A stretch of 64,000 nucleotides of DNA, from contig UCII01000001.1 of the NCBI GenBank assembly GCA_900472485.1, forward strand, positions 59,986-123,985, written 5' to 3'. Below the pieces are notes generated by a model, which worked only from the letters and a program-made list of their open reading frames with translations, ran no database searches and had not been told where the DNA came from. Positions 10,062 through 17,694 of this stretch are shown piece after piece. The stretch is from Hyphomicrobiales bacterium. GTDB taxonomy: Bacteria; Pseudomonadota; Alphaproteobacteria; Rhizobiales; Rhizobiaceae. Both the position numbers and the translations under genes were made by a program. The number at the start of each line of letters is the position of its first letter. Positions within the stretch are counted from its first letter, which is position 1.

Positions 10062-12005
10062 TCAGGCCGATGCCTGCAGACGGCGGCGGCCTGTATGCAT
10101 CATCGTGATCGGATGCTTGAGCGCAGGTGCCGGACGGCCGATATGGTATCCCTGAACGGCATCGATGCCAAAGGATTTGACGAGATTGAGTTGCTCCTCG
10201 TCCTCCACGCCCTCGACCAGGATGCGATGGCCGCGATTGCGCACCAGACCGATGATATCCTCGAGAAGGATCTTCGCGCCGTCGTTGCTTGCCGCATCAT
10301 GCAGGAAGGATTTGTCGATCTTGACGGTTTCGAACTCCATCAGGCGAAGCCATGACAACCCGGCAAAACCTGTGCCGAAATCATCCAGCCAGAATTTGAT
10401 GCCGAGCTTCTTCAGATCCTGAATGCTGTCGAGCACATCGGGGCGTATCTCCATATCGACGCCCTCGGTGATCTCGAACGCCACCCTGTGACCCGAAACG
10501 CCCGTTTCCGCCAAAATAGCCGCCACCTGCGCGGCGAAACCCGGAGCCCGAAGCTGTATCGGAGAGACGTTGATGCTGACCGTGTCGACAATGTCGCGGG
10601 TAAGCAAATCACAGCAGGCCCTTCTGATCGCCCAATAGCCGAGCTCCATGATGGCCCCGGTGCGCTCCGCTATCGGGATAAAGACGGCCGGAGAAGCATT
10701 CGACCCGTCTAGCAACTGCAGGCGCATCAGAGCTTCATAGGCACCGATTTCTCCGGTCTGGAGATATTGGATCGGCTGATAGACAAGCGAGACGAGGTTC
10801 TGCTGGATGGCGATCTTCAGAATGGCTGCGATATTCTCGCTCGCATCGCCGCCGGGCAGCTCGTTCGGGTCGAATATCCGTGCGCAATTGCGGCCGCTCG
10901 CCTTTGCCGAATACAGCGCGCGATCGGCCTCGTTGATCACATTCTCCAGCTTCGCGCCGGCGACGTCTCTCGTAATGGTCGCTCCAACGCTCACCGTGAC
11001 ATGCCGAAAGCCATCCAGGCGCTGTGCATGGACGATATCGAGAGCTTCGATCCCCTGACAAATGGCATCCGCCAAGGCCAGCGCATCCGAGCTGTTCTCC
11101 AGATCGAGGATAACGATGAATTCCTCGCCACCGTAGCGCCCGACCGTCGCACCGAGCGGAGCGACGATGTTCGACAGCGCATTGGCAACCGTCACAAGAC
11201 AGTGATCACCCTCCTGATGGCCGTAATAATCATTGTACTTCTTAAAGAAGTCGACATCGACCAGCAGGATGGCGAATGCTGCGCCCTTCTCGCGCCAGCG
11301 ATCCCAAAACTGTTTCAGCCTTATATCGGCAGCTCTTCTGTTCTCCATCCCGGTCAGGGAATCGGTAATGGAGAGCCGCAGAAGAGCTTCGCCGCGTTCT
11401 GTCGCCTGGCGCTGCTGCAGCTCCGCTTCTCTTGCATTGAGAAAGACGTTGAAGCGCTCCTTGTTCAGTTTCCAGTTCACATAGGAGGTGAATACGAAGC
11501 AACAGAGATAGAAGGTGGTGAAGGCCAGACAATAGGCGGCGCTGTAGTGAAATTCCGTCAGCGACAGCAGGAAAAAGGCGAAGATCAGCCCCGACGAGAG
11601 CAGTGCCAAACCGAATTCGAGGCTGAAGAAAAGGTTAACGCCCATCATGAAGATGGCGCCGAAGGCGGCATAATAGGAGAATGCCTCGGCATTGGCCGTC
11701 TGCAATGCCGGCAGCAGCCACACGACATATCCAAGAACGACAGCCGCAGCACATGTCGCCTCAAGCTCGCCGGCACGACGTTGCCGCGAAAACTGCATTT
11801 CCAGGGTCAGAAGCGAAAAGCCACCGATCAGAAACCGCGCAGGGATCGTCACGTGCGAAACGTCGGGAATGAAGACCAGATCCGTGATCAGGAAGAGGAC
11901 ATAAACAGGCACGGCAAGCCACAGACCGCTGCGAGCCAGGGCACGCCGCGCATCGTTGCTATAGGCTTTGTAGAGCGCACGCAGCTCATCGGGGCGGTTA
12001 GTCAT
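10062..12005 (-). CDS. Membrane GGDEF-EAL protein (cyclic-di-GMP turnover)
   Basis: A 647-residue protein from the preferred start at 12005 (MTNRPDELRALYKAY, GAGG site); longer forms from 12086 or 12140 are possible. About six membrane helices fill the first 210 residues. The GGDEF domain has an intact active loop GRYGGEEF. No RxxD inhibitory site is seen five residues before it, so the cyclase is probably not product-inhibited. The EAL domain keeps all key residues: YEALMRL, INVSPIQL, FEITEG, LDDFGTGF, VKIDKSF, VEGVEDEEQL and QGYHIGRP. Both activities are therefore possible. It is divergent from the methyltransferase at 12.26 kb, a potential signalling pair. What it senses is unknown. Confidence 0.9.
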   Translation of the reverse strand: MTNRPDELRALYKAYSNDARRALARSGLWLAVPVYVLFLITDLVFIPDVSHVTIPARFLIGGFSLLTLEMQFSRQRRAGELEATCAAAVVLGYVVWLLPALQTANAEAFSYYAAFGAIFMMGVNLFFSLEFGLALLSSGLIFAFFLLSLTEFHYSAAYCLAFTTFYLCCFVFTSYVNWKLNKERFNVFLNAREAELQQRQATERGEALLRLSITDSLTGMENRRAADIRLKQFWDRWREKGAAFAILLVDVDFFKKYNDYYGHQEGDHCLVTVANALSNIVAPLGATVGRYGGEEFIVILDLENSSDALALADAICQGIEALDIVHAQRLDGFRHVTVSVGATITRDVAGAKLENVINEADRALYSAKASGRNCARIFDPNELPGGDASENIAAILKIAIQQNLVSLVYQPIQYLQTGEIGAYEALMRLQLLDGSNASPAVFIPIAERTGAIMELGYWAIRRACCDLLTRDIVDTVSINVSPIQLRAPGFAAQVAAILAETGVSGHRVAFEITEGVDMEIRPDVLDSIQDLKKLGIKFWLDDFGTGFAGLSWLRLMEFETVKIDKSFLHDAASNDGAKILLEDIIGLVRNRGHRILVEGVEDEEQLNLVKSFGIDAVQGYHIGRPAPALKHPITMMHTGRRRLQASA

Positions 12006-12258
12006 GCGGGCCTCGCTCTGACCAAGATCGCTGCTTCCCGACAATCGACGCATGCTCATCATCACCCGAGTTAGCCGAGACTTCATGTCCACCGCGTTAC
12101 CTTTGCGTCGCTCGAATGAACAAATCGCTCGCTTCACCACGGCGGCTAATTTGATCCGTTTGATAACGAAAGCGTTGCCGCAGCGACATTAACAAAACCA
12201 TAGCGCTCAATTTTTATATGAGATATGGTTTGCGTAGTGTTCACGGAATGATTTAAAA

Positions 12259-13290
12259 TTGAAACAATTTCAAACCGCTCTTGATGGCTTCAGCCTCGTT
12301 ACCTCTCAGTCCATCTCGGAACATACGAGATCGTCCGGTAACAACCTTACAACCGACCAAATTAAGGAGGGCGAAGCCGAACTCGCCCTCATTCTCTCCC
12401 TTACGCAGCAGGCCTTCGAAGCAAACGCACCCGTTCCCGGCACGATGAAGGCCTTGACCGAGCGTCTGCAGGCGCTGAAAAGCAAGACGACACCCCTGAC
12501 CTGGGCCCATTTGGCCTCGGTTGCGCAGGGTCATCCCGTGTCGTCCTTCCTGCTGCAGGACCCTCTGACACGATGGTCCTTCGAAAAGCCGCGCGGCTAT
12601 AGCGGGGATGCCTATCTGCTGGATTTCATTTACGAACATCCAGCCGTTGCCGCACAGGTGGCGGAAGCTTCGGCGCTGGGCGCTGAAGTTTACGATTTCA
12701 CTCGGCGTGCAGCATCCGCAGTCGCCGTGCGTGAAAGGCGCGAGATCCTGGCAGCGCATGTCGATGCGGCGGCGGAGGCGACGGATGGCGCCGAGATCCT
12801 GGCGATCGCGGCCGGCCATCTTCGCGAAGCGGAGCTGTCAAAGGCTCTGCGGAGCGGCAGGCTCAAACGCTGGGTCGCACTTGATCAGGATCCGGTCAGC
12901 GTCGGGACGGTGAGCTCGGCCTTCCAAGGCAGCTGCATCGAAGCGATCAACGGCTCCGTTCGCACCATTTTGGGACGCGCACAGAAGCTCGGCACGTTCG
13001 ACTTCATCTATGCAGCAGGCCTTTACGATTATCTGGCCGAAAGCGTAGCCGTGCGTCTGACGGAACGCTGCCTGCAGATGCTGAAGCCCGGCGGCAAGTT
13101 CCTGCTTGCAAACTTCGCCAAGGATATCGGTGTCGAAGGTTATATGGAGACCTTCATGAACTGGCCGCTGATCTGGCGAACGGACGAGGATGTCCAGTCG
13201 ATCATCGATAAAGTCAAGCACCCGATCGCCGATGTTTCCCTTACGCGTGGCGAGAATGGCGGCGTCATATATGCCGTCCTGACCGTATAG
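12259..13290 (+). CDS. SAM-dependent methyltransferase, similar to 3-hydroxypalmitate methyl ester synthase-type proteins
   Basis: A 343-residue protein with an N-terminal helical domain of about 150 residues and a class I methyltransferase fold. The family hallmark FEKPRGYSGDAYLLDFIY (near residue 110) precedes a SAM-binding-like region (EILAIAAGHLREAEL), the acidic strand-end ALDQDP, and LKPGGKFLLANFA. This architecture is used by a group annotated as extracellular-factor (3-hydroxypalmitic acid methyl ester) biosynthesis proteins, related to Ralstonia PhcB. The assignment is by pattern only and the substrate is not proven. The only in-frame start at the 5-prime end is a TTG without a clear ribosome site, so the N-terminus is uncertain. 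Confidence 0.65.
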   Translation: MKQFQTALDGFSLVTSQSISEHTRSSGNNLTTDQIKEGEAELALILSLTQQAFEANAPVPGTMKALTERLQALKSKTTPLTWAHLASVAQGHPVSSFLLQDPLTRWSFEKPRGYSGDAYLLDFIYEHPAVAAQVAEASALGAEVYDFTRRAASAVAVRERREILAAHVDAAAEATDGAEILAIAAGHLREAELSKALRSGRLKRWVALDQDPVSVGTVSSAFQGSCIEAINGSVRTILGRAQKLGTFDFIYAAGLYDYLAESVAVRLTERCLQMLKPGGKFLLANFAKDIGVEGYMETFMNWPLIWRTDEDVQSIIDKVKHPIADVSLTRGENGGVIYAVLTV

Positions 13291-13313
13291 CCGACGGCAA
13301 GCGAGATGACCGG

Positions 13314-13934
13314 CTAAGCCGCATTGCGGCTTAGCCGGCGAAATCGGAACAGAGCAAACACCAGAAAATTAACCAAAGCGATTGCTGCAACGGCGGCAGG
13401 CGTTGCTGTATCTGGTGTAAATATCTGCCTCCGCAGCAAGTAGCCCGACACCAGAAACGGCGTATTCCACATCAATGCGCCGCAGAATGTTGCGATGGCG
13501 AAGCCTGGCAGGGGCATGGCGAGCACGCCTGCCGGAAATGCCATATAGGCCCTGACAACAGGCACAAGCTGGCCGAAGAACGCGATCCGTATCAGATTAC
13601 CACGATAATTGCGCTTCAGACGCAGATACCGCTCTTCTTTAATATCCAGATACCTGGTCACCTTCAGCACGAAAATGTCGCCACGCACCGGCCCCAGCCA
13701 TCGGCCCATTCCATACCAAAACAACGAGCCTGCCGTTGAACCACCGGCGGTAATGGCAATCACGATGGGTAGAGCCGCAAGATGGACGACACCCAACATA
13801 CCCAGCATCAAGAGCATGCCGGCGGATGGTATGACTGGGACGAGCTTCTCGATCGCCGAACATAGCGCAAGACCAAGCAATCCCCATGCCGCCAGATCGG
13901 GCAGCACATCCAACAGATGGGAGGTACCATTCAT
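13314..13934 (-). CDS. DedA-family membrane protein
   Basis: A 206-residue polytopic inner-membrane protein of the DedA/SNARE-associated (VTT domain) family. The family signatures EKLVPVIPSAG (early acidic/proline loop) and FGQLVPVVRAYMAFPAGV (the G-x-x-x-V/P-x-x-R re-entrant motif) are both present. DedA proteins move or flip lipid carriers such as undecaprenyl phosphate and affect proton balance. Its start overlaps the stop of the upstream phospholipid-methyltransferase-like gene by four bases, so the two are translationally coupled and probably act on the same membrane. Confidence 0.88.
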   Translation of the reverse strand: MNGTSHLLDVLPDLAAWGLLGLALCSAIEKLVPVIPSAGMLLMLGMLGVVHLAALPIVIAITAGGSTAGSLFWYGMGRWLGPVRGDIFVLKVTRYLDIKEERYLRLKRNYRGNLIRIAFFGQLVPVVRAYMAFPAGVLAMPLPGFAIATFCGALMWNTPFLVSGYLLRRQIFTPDTATPAAVAAIALVNFLVFALFRFRRLSRNAA

Positions 13935-14521
13935 ACGACCACAGCCGGATAATGAAGTGGCCTGCGCCGGACGATCTTATAGACCCTGGCGGGCGGGAAG
14001 TTGCGCAACACCCGGCCGTGCAGCGTTGCCTTGAAGCCGAACCGATCGAGCAAACGACGCGGCACCGGACAGCGGACACCATAGGTGAACTGATAGAGCG
14101 CCCCGCCCTCATGCAGCCTTGCCGAGACCGCAGTCAGAATGGCAATCACTGTCTTCGGCGACATGTTGAGCAGCGGCAATCCGCTGATCGCGCAGCCGAA
14201 CCGCACGCCTTCCGGCAGGTTGTGAGTGCCAAGCCGCGCGGCATCGGCGCAGACGACACGAGCATCGGGAAACCGCTGTCGAAGCAGGCTGGCAAAGCCA
14301 TGGGCAGACTCAATCAGCGTAATATCCCTCTCGCATATGCCGCGCGCAAGCAAGGCCTGCGTGAATACACCCGTTCCGGGGCCGAGCTCCAGAACCGGAC
14401 CCGCCGAAGGATCGACTTCGCTAGTAATAAGATTGGCCAGCATTGAACCGGAGGGCGCTATGGCCCCGACCATGCGCGGATTGGTCAAGAGAGTTCGCAG
14501 AAATAGAGACGTGTTTGACAT
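13931..14521 (-). CDS. Phospholipid N-methyltransferase-like protein
   Basis: A class I SAM methyltransferase of 196 residues, the size of the Rhodobacter/Sinorhizobium Pmt phosphatidylethanolamine N-methyltransferases. The N-terminus FLRTLLTNPRMVGAIAPSG and the SAM motif VLELGPGTGVFTQALLARG match that family. The second half keeps FGCAISGLPLLNM in the position of the catalytic loop. The likely role is stepwise methylation toward phosphatidylcholine, or a related lipid. The start at 14521 (MSNTSLFLRTLL) is taken because homologues begin here; the longer reading to 14602 adds an arginine-rich leader. It overlaps the downstream dedA-like gene and lies 99 bases after the histidine kinase. Confidence 0.72.
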   Translation of the reverse strand: MSNTSLFLRTLLTNPRMVGAIAPSGSMLANLITSEVDPSAGPVLELGPGTGVFTQALLARGICERDITLIESAHGFASLLRQRFPDARVVCADAARLGTHNLPEGVRFGCAISGLPLLNMSPKTVIAILTAVSARLHEGGALYQFTYGVRCPVPRRLLDRFGFKATLHGRVLRNFPPARVYKIVRRRPLHYPAVVV

Positions 14522-14620
14522 GTGTTCCCGCCAGTAGGGCTTGAAAGATTCGCCTGCGCGGCAGGCCCTTCCTAAGGGGAGCCGATTGCGGGAACATTGC
14601 ACCGGGGAACCCGCGACGAC

Positions 14621-15976
14621 CTACCCGGCCATCGGGAAGCTCAATCTAAAAGTCGCACCTCCGGTCGGTCCGTCGACAACGCAAACCTGCCCACCGTGAA
14701 GCCTAGCAATTTCCTGAACGAGGTTGAGCCCAAGACCGAACCCTTTGCCGCGCCCGGGGAGGCGATGAAACGGCTCGAAGATGCGGTCCCGCTCCTCCGG
14801 CGGGATACCGTTTCCTTCGTCGGTTACGGTGATGCCGGTGGCACGACCAACATGGACAATTATCCTGCCACGGCGGCCGCCATGTTGGATCGCATTCTGT
14901 ACGACATTGGCGACGGCCCGCTCGATGGCCATGCGATCACCGAGAACCTGGACGATCTCCTCGTCCTTGATGAAGCAGGGTTCGTAATTGGCAGCGATCG
15001 CAAGCGGCGCCAGCTCCGAAACCACGTGCTCGGCGATCTCCACGAGATCGACCGAAGCCGGTTCGAAACGATGATTGAGGCGCTGAAGATCGAGGAATTG
15101 CTCGGCAAGGGTCGCAAGGCGAACCGTATCCTCGAAGAGCCGCTCTTTCAAAGGGCCTGCCGGCAGGCCATCGAGACGTGTCTGCAGGATCGCGACCGGG
15201 GTACGCCACTCATGGGCAAGATGAGAGAAAAGACGTTTCTGCCGTTCATAGCCTTCGTCCAGCCGGCTCAGCGCATCATTGACGGCTTCGACAAGCGGCA
15301 GGATCTCGCGCGGGACATCGTCGACCGGCAGCCGCGTACCCTGGCGATTGATATCGATCTGTCCGGCGCGAGCAACGGCGGAATCGAGGGAAGAAAAAGC
15401 GCGGCGAACCACGATCGGCGCGGCAATCATCGTTGCGATCGCGGTGACGATCAGCAGCGGCAGAAGGGCGCTAAAGAAGACAATACTCATGGCTCCAAGG
15501 ATGCGGACCGTCGATACGCTGCCGTCCACGCCCGTCAGGACCTGGATCTCGCCGGCCGGAGACGATACCCATTGCAGCCGGGCGGCCGGCACGATACTGC
15601 CGCCGAGATTGCTGCCGAAACGGGCCTGTCCGATACCGTCGAGCGCAGCGCCGATCGTCGCATAGGCCGGAGGCACGCTTCCGTCTTGGATCACAGCGCC
15701 GCTGCGATCGCGCACGACGAACCAGAGACCTGGCAGGTTCTCGCGCCGCGCTAGAAGCGCCGGTGTTTCCGTGAGTGCAAGGGCGCCATTTTCATCCCGG
15801 CCAATCGACTGGGAGATGGCATCGATGGTCTCGTCTTCCGGCTGAATCGAGATAAAGCTGCCGGTCGCCCACAAGGCGGCGACGATCAGCACCGCAAGCA
15901 ACGATAGGAAGATCGCCTGCAGGAATGACAGGCGCGATACGAGACGCCATCGCAGGGAAGGTTGGCTTGCGATCAT
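14621..15976 (-). CDS. Sensor histidine kinase of an OmpR-type two-component system
   Basis: A 451-residue membrane kinase. One membrane helix lies near residues 17-38 and a second near 160-182, with a periplasmic sensor domain between them. A HAMP-like linker, the phospho-acceptor box SHLAHEWRTPVAIL (HEWRTP, where most kinases have HELRTP), the N box NVVQNAIQHG, and the ATP-lid motifs DEGNGIPPEE and GFGLGLNLV follow. It starts within the stop codon of the partner regulator (ATGA overlap). Downstream in the same direction are the Pmt-like methyltransferase and DedA genes, so the system may control membrane lipid composition. The signal is unknown. Confidence 0.9.
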   Translation of the reverse strand: MIASQPSLRWRLVSRLSFLQAIFLSLLAVLIVAALWATGSFISIQPEDETIDAISQSIGRDENGALALTETPALLARRENLPGLWFVVRDRSGAVIQDGSVPPAYATIGAALDGIGQARFGSNLGGSIVPAARLQWVSSPAGEIQVLTGVDGSVSTVRILGAMSIVFFSALLPLLIVTAIATMIAAPIVVRRAFSSLDSAVARAGQIDINRQGTRLPVDDVPREILPLVEAVNDALSRLDEGYERQKRLFSHLAHEWRTPVAILQTRLDGLPAGPLKERLFEDTVRLATLAEQFLDLQRLNHRFEPASVDLVEIAEHVVSELAPLAIAANYEPCFIKDEEIVQVLGDRMAIERAVANVVQNAIQHGGRRGRIIVHVGRATGITVTDEGNGIPPEERDRIFEPFHRLPGRGKGFGLGLNLVQEIARLHGGQVCVVDGPTGGATFRLSFPMAG

Positions 15977-16647
15977 GATTTCTGTCTCATCAGATAGCCG
16001 ATACCGCGAACGGGATGGATCTCCAGACCGGACTCCACGGAGGCAAGCTTGCGGCGAAGACGGGAGATATGCGCATCCAGCGTATTCGACTGGATATCTT
16101 CGCTGAACCCGTAGACGGCCTCTTCCAGAGCATGACGCGGCACCGTGCGGCCAAGCCGGCGCGCAAGCGCCTCGAAGACCAGAACTTCCCGGCGTGGCAA
16201 TTCGAGCCGTTGGCCTTCGATCAGTATGTCATGGCAGTCGAAGTCATAGGACAGCCTGCCGAAATTCACCACCTCGGTCCGCAACTCGCCGGGGCGTCTC
16301 AGAATGGCCCGCAGTCGTGCCAGCAGCTCCTCTATGGCAAAAGGCTTGACGAGATAATCGTCGGCGCCGGTATCAAGACCGCCAATACGATCGTCGAGAT
16401 CGCCGCGTGCAGTCAACACGATAACGGGCGTATTGACGCCGGCAGCCCTCAGCTTCGGAATGATTGACAAGCCGTCGCCATCCGGAACCTGCCGGTCGAG
16501 GAGAATGGCATCGTAAGGGAGATTTATCGCAGCCTCTTCGGCATCGGCCAGGATCGAGACGTGATCGACGACGGCATCGCGAGCCTGCAATGCAGCGCTC
16601 AGCGCCGCAGCCATTTCCGGCTCATCTTCCAGCAACAAGATCCGCAA
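15973..16647 (-). CDS. OmpR-family response regulator
   Basis: A 224-residue regulator with an N-terminal receiver domain (acidic pair EDEP, phospho-acceptor in LLDRQVPDGDG, lysine in DDYLVKPF) and a C-terminal winged helix ending LASVESGLEIHPVRGIGYL. I place the start at a TTG at 16647 giving MRILLLEDEP, the normal beginning for this family. It has a strong GGGGGA ribosome site eight bases upstream. The ATGs at 16677 and 16728 are in frame but would add 10 or 27 unconserved residues. It is first in the block regulator-kinase-methyltransferase-DedA. Confidence 0.9.
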   Translation of the reverse strand: MRILLLEDEPEMAAALSAALQARDAVVDHVSILADAEEAAINLPYDAILLDRQVPDGDGLSIIPKLRAAGVNTPVIVLTARGDLDDRIGGLDTGADDYLVKPFAIEELLARLRAILRRPGELRTEVVNFGRLSYDFDCHDILIEGQRLELPRREVLVFEALARRLGRTVPRHALEEAVYGFSEDIQSNTLDAHISRLRRKLASVESGLEIHPVRGIGYLMRQKS

Positions 16648-17003
16648 CGAACCATCCCCCAAATGGAACGACTGCATTGCATAAGCGGATTGCGGGAAGA
16701 TTGCGACCCTCTCCGGACGGCACATCATTATTCACTGGAGAATTCGAACCGATATGCTGCCGGCATGGGAAGATATCGGTCAGTTTGGGCTTCGACGCCA
16801 GTCAGGTCGCAGGGGAAGGCATCGCCTCCCCCTGCGATATCCGCCGCGCGGCGGCCGATAGGTAAGCTACAGCGAACGGAGTAGTGAGCCCACCACGCAA
16901 ATGGTTTCCCATCCGTCCTGATTTTGCTGCCGCACCGTCATTCTCGAACCAACGGAGATCGAGAAGGACAAGCCATGAAGCGTTCGCCTGCATCAAGCCC
17001 ACC
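16648..17003. other. Non-coding gap with promoter region
   Basis: This 356-base gap lies between the DUF1127 gene and the response-regulator start, both on the minus strand. No convincing reading frame is present; short frames on both strands lack ribosome sites and family features. It holds the long hairpin at 16807-16837 and presumably the two-component system promoter. Confidence 0.5.
16807..16837. other. Stable 14-base-pair hairpin
   Basis: Arms at 16807-16820 and 16824-16837 pair over 14 positions with one A-C mismatch and a three-base ATC loop. The arm begins TCGCAGGGG. No T-run follows on either side. It lies between two minus-strand genes and could be a Rho-independent-like barrier, an mRNA stabiliser, or part of a small RNA. 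Confidence 0.45.
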
Positions 17004-17246
17004 TCATTTAAGGCGGCTCACATGCAACGCCAGCAAGCTGCGATAATCCAACCCTTCCTCACGCTCGGGAAGGCCGATATCACGAAGCTGATAATTCGAT
17101 AATCCGGATACATCCTCATAGATCTGCCGCCGTTTCCAGGCGACAAACAACAGGGCACGTACAGTCCTCCAGGCACCGAATTTCTTATACAGTTCATCGA
17201 TCGTCGCCGTCAAACTCTCGGCAACTATAAATTGTGAAGGAGCCAT
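17004..17246 (-). CDS. DUF1127 domain protein
   Basis: A small basic protein of 80 residues. The C-terminal half carries the DUF1127 signature LSNYQLRDIGLPE after an aromatic/basic helix (FGAWRTVRALLFVAWKRRQIYED). DUF1127 proteins are abundant in rhizobia and are linked to RNA metabolism, phosphate and stress adaptation. Which role applies here cannot be read. The ATG at 17246 (MAPSQFIV) has an upstream region better suited to initiation than the ATG at 17333, whose extra 29 residues are not family-like. Confidence 0.78.
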   Translation of the reverse strand: MAPSQFIVAESLTATIDELYKKFGAWRTVRALLFVAWKRRQIYEDVSGLSNYQLRDIGLPEREEGLDYRSLLALHVSRLK

Positions 17247-17401
17247 CGTTATTCCTGGCGCAATCACGCGACCAGGTCCTCTTGAAGCTTGACCGGCTTC
17301 AGGAGCGAATGCGTCAAAGACGCACCAAGTCATTCCCTCGGCAAGTCATATAGGTTTAATGGGAAAACGCCTAAGCGGCCGTAGATAAAGCTTTTTTAGC
17401 T

Positions 17402-17497
17402 TTAATTATAGAGTCGTCGTGCCGTTGGCGTAGCACACACCAAGGCCGTCGACATCATTCCGCCGGAGACGTATGTAAACATATGTAGATTATGCAT
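17402..17497 (-). CDS. Possible 31-residue small protein
   Basis: A short frame starting MHNLHMFTYVSGG and ending in a basic tail (TARRLYN). Its main support is a GGGAGG ribosome site six bases before the ATG, much better than the random expectation. The middle is weakly hydrophobic with one cysteine. A longer overlapping frame on the same strand (to 17914) runs antisense-in-phase through the end of the radical SAM gene and is not credible. No homologue is recognised. It could also be a leader peptide for the DUF1127 gene downstream. Confidence 0.35.
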   Translation of the reverse strand: MHNLHMFTYVSGGMMSTALVCATPTARRLYN

Positions 17498-17694
17498 GTC
17501 ACGCCTCCCTGTTCGATTTGCGGATGGACGTATCATACGCGAGATCCGCCAATCGGCAACCCCACAATTTCGAATTGCAAATATCCAGCACAATATGTTG
17601 CATCGAAGCAACAGTGACGACGTTGGCGAGCAGAGGAGGATCGCTGCCGCAGCGGGCCTGACTGCCCGCAAGGTCTGCCAAGTTTGAAGCCGGG

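Noticed and set aside
10767..12074. 435-residue plus-strand open frame
   Set aside because: It is the antisense of the GGDEF-EAL gene. It is rich in arginine, glutamine and histidine with no family motif, and arises from codon bias of the real gene.
14597..15754. 385-residue plus-strand open frame
   Set aside because: Antisense to the histidine kinase, whose H, N and G boxes are intact on the other strand.
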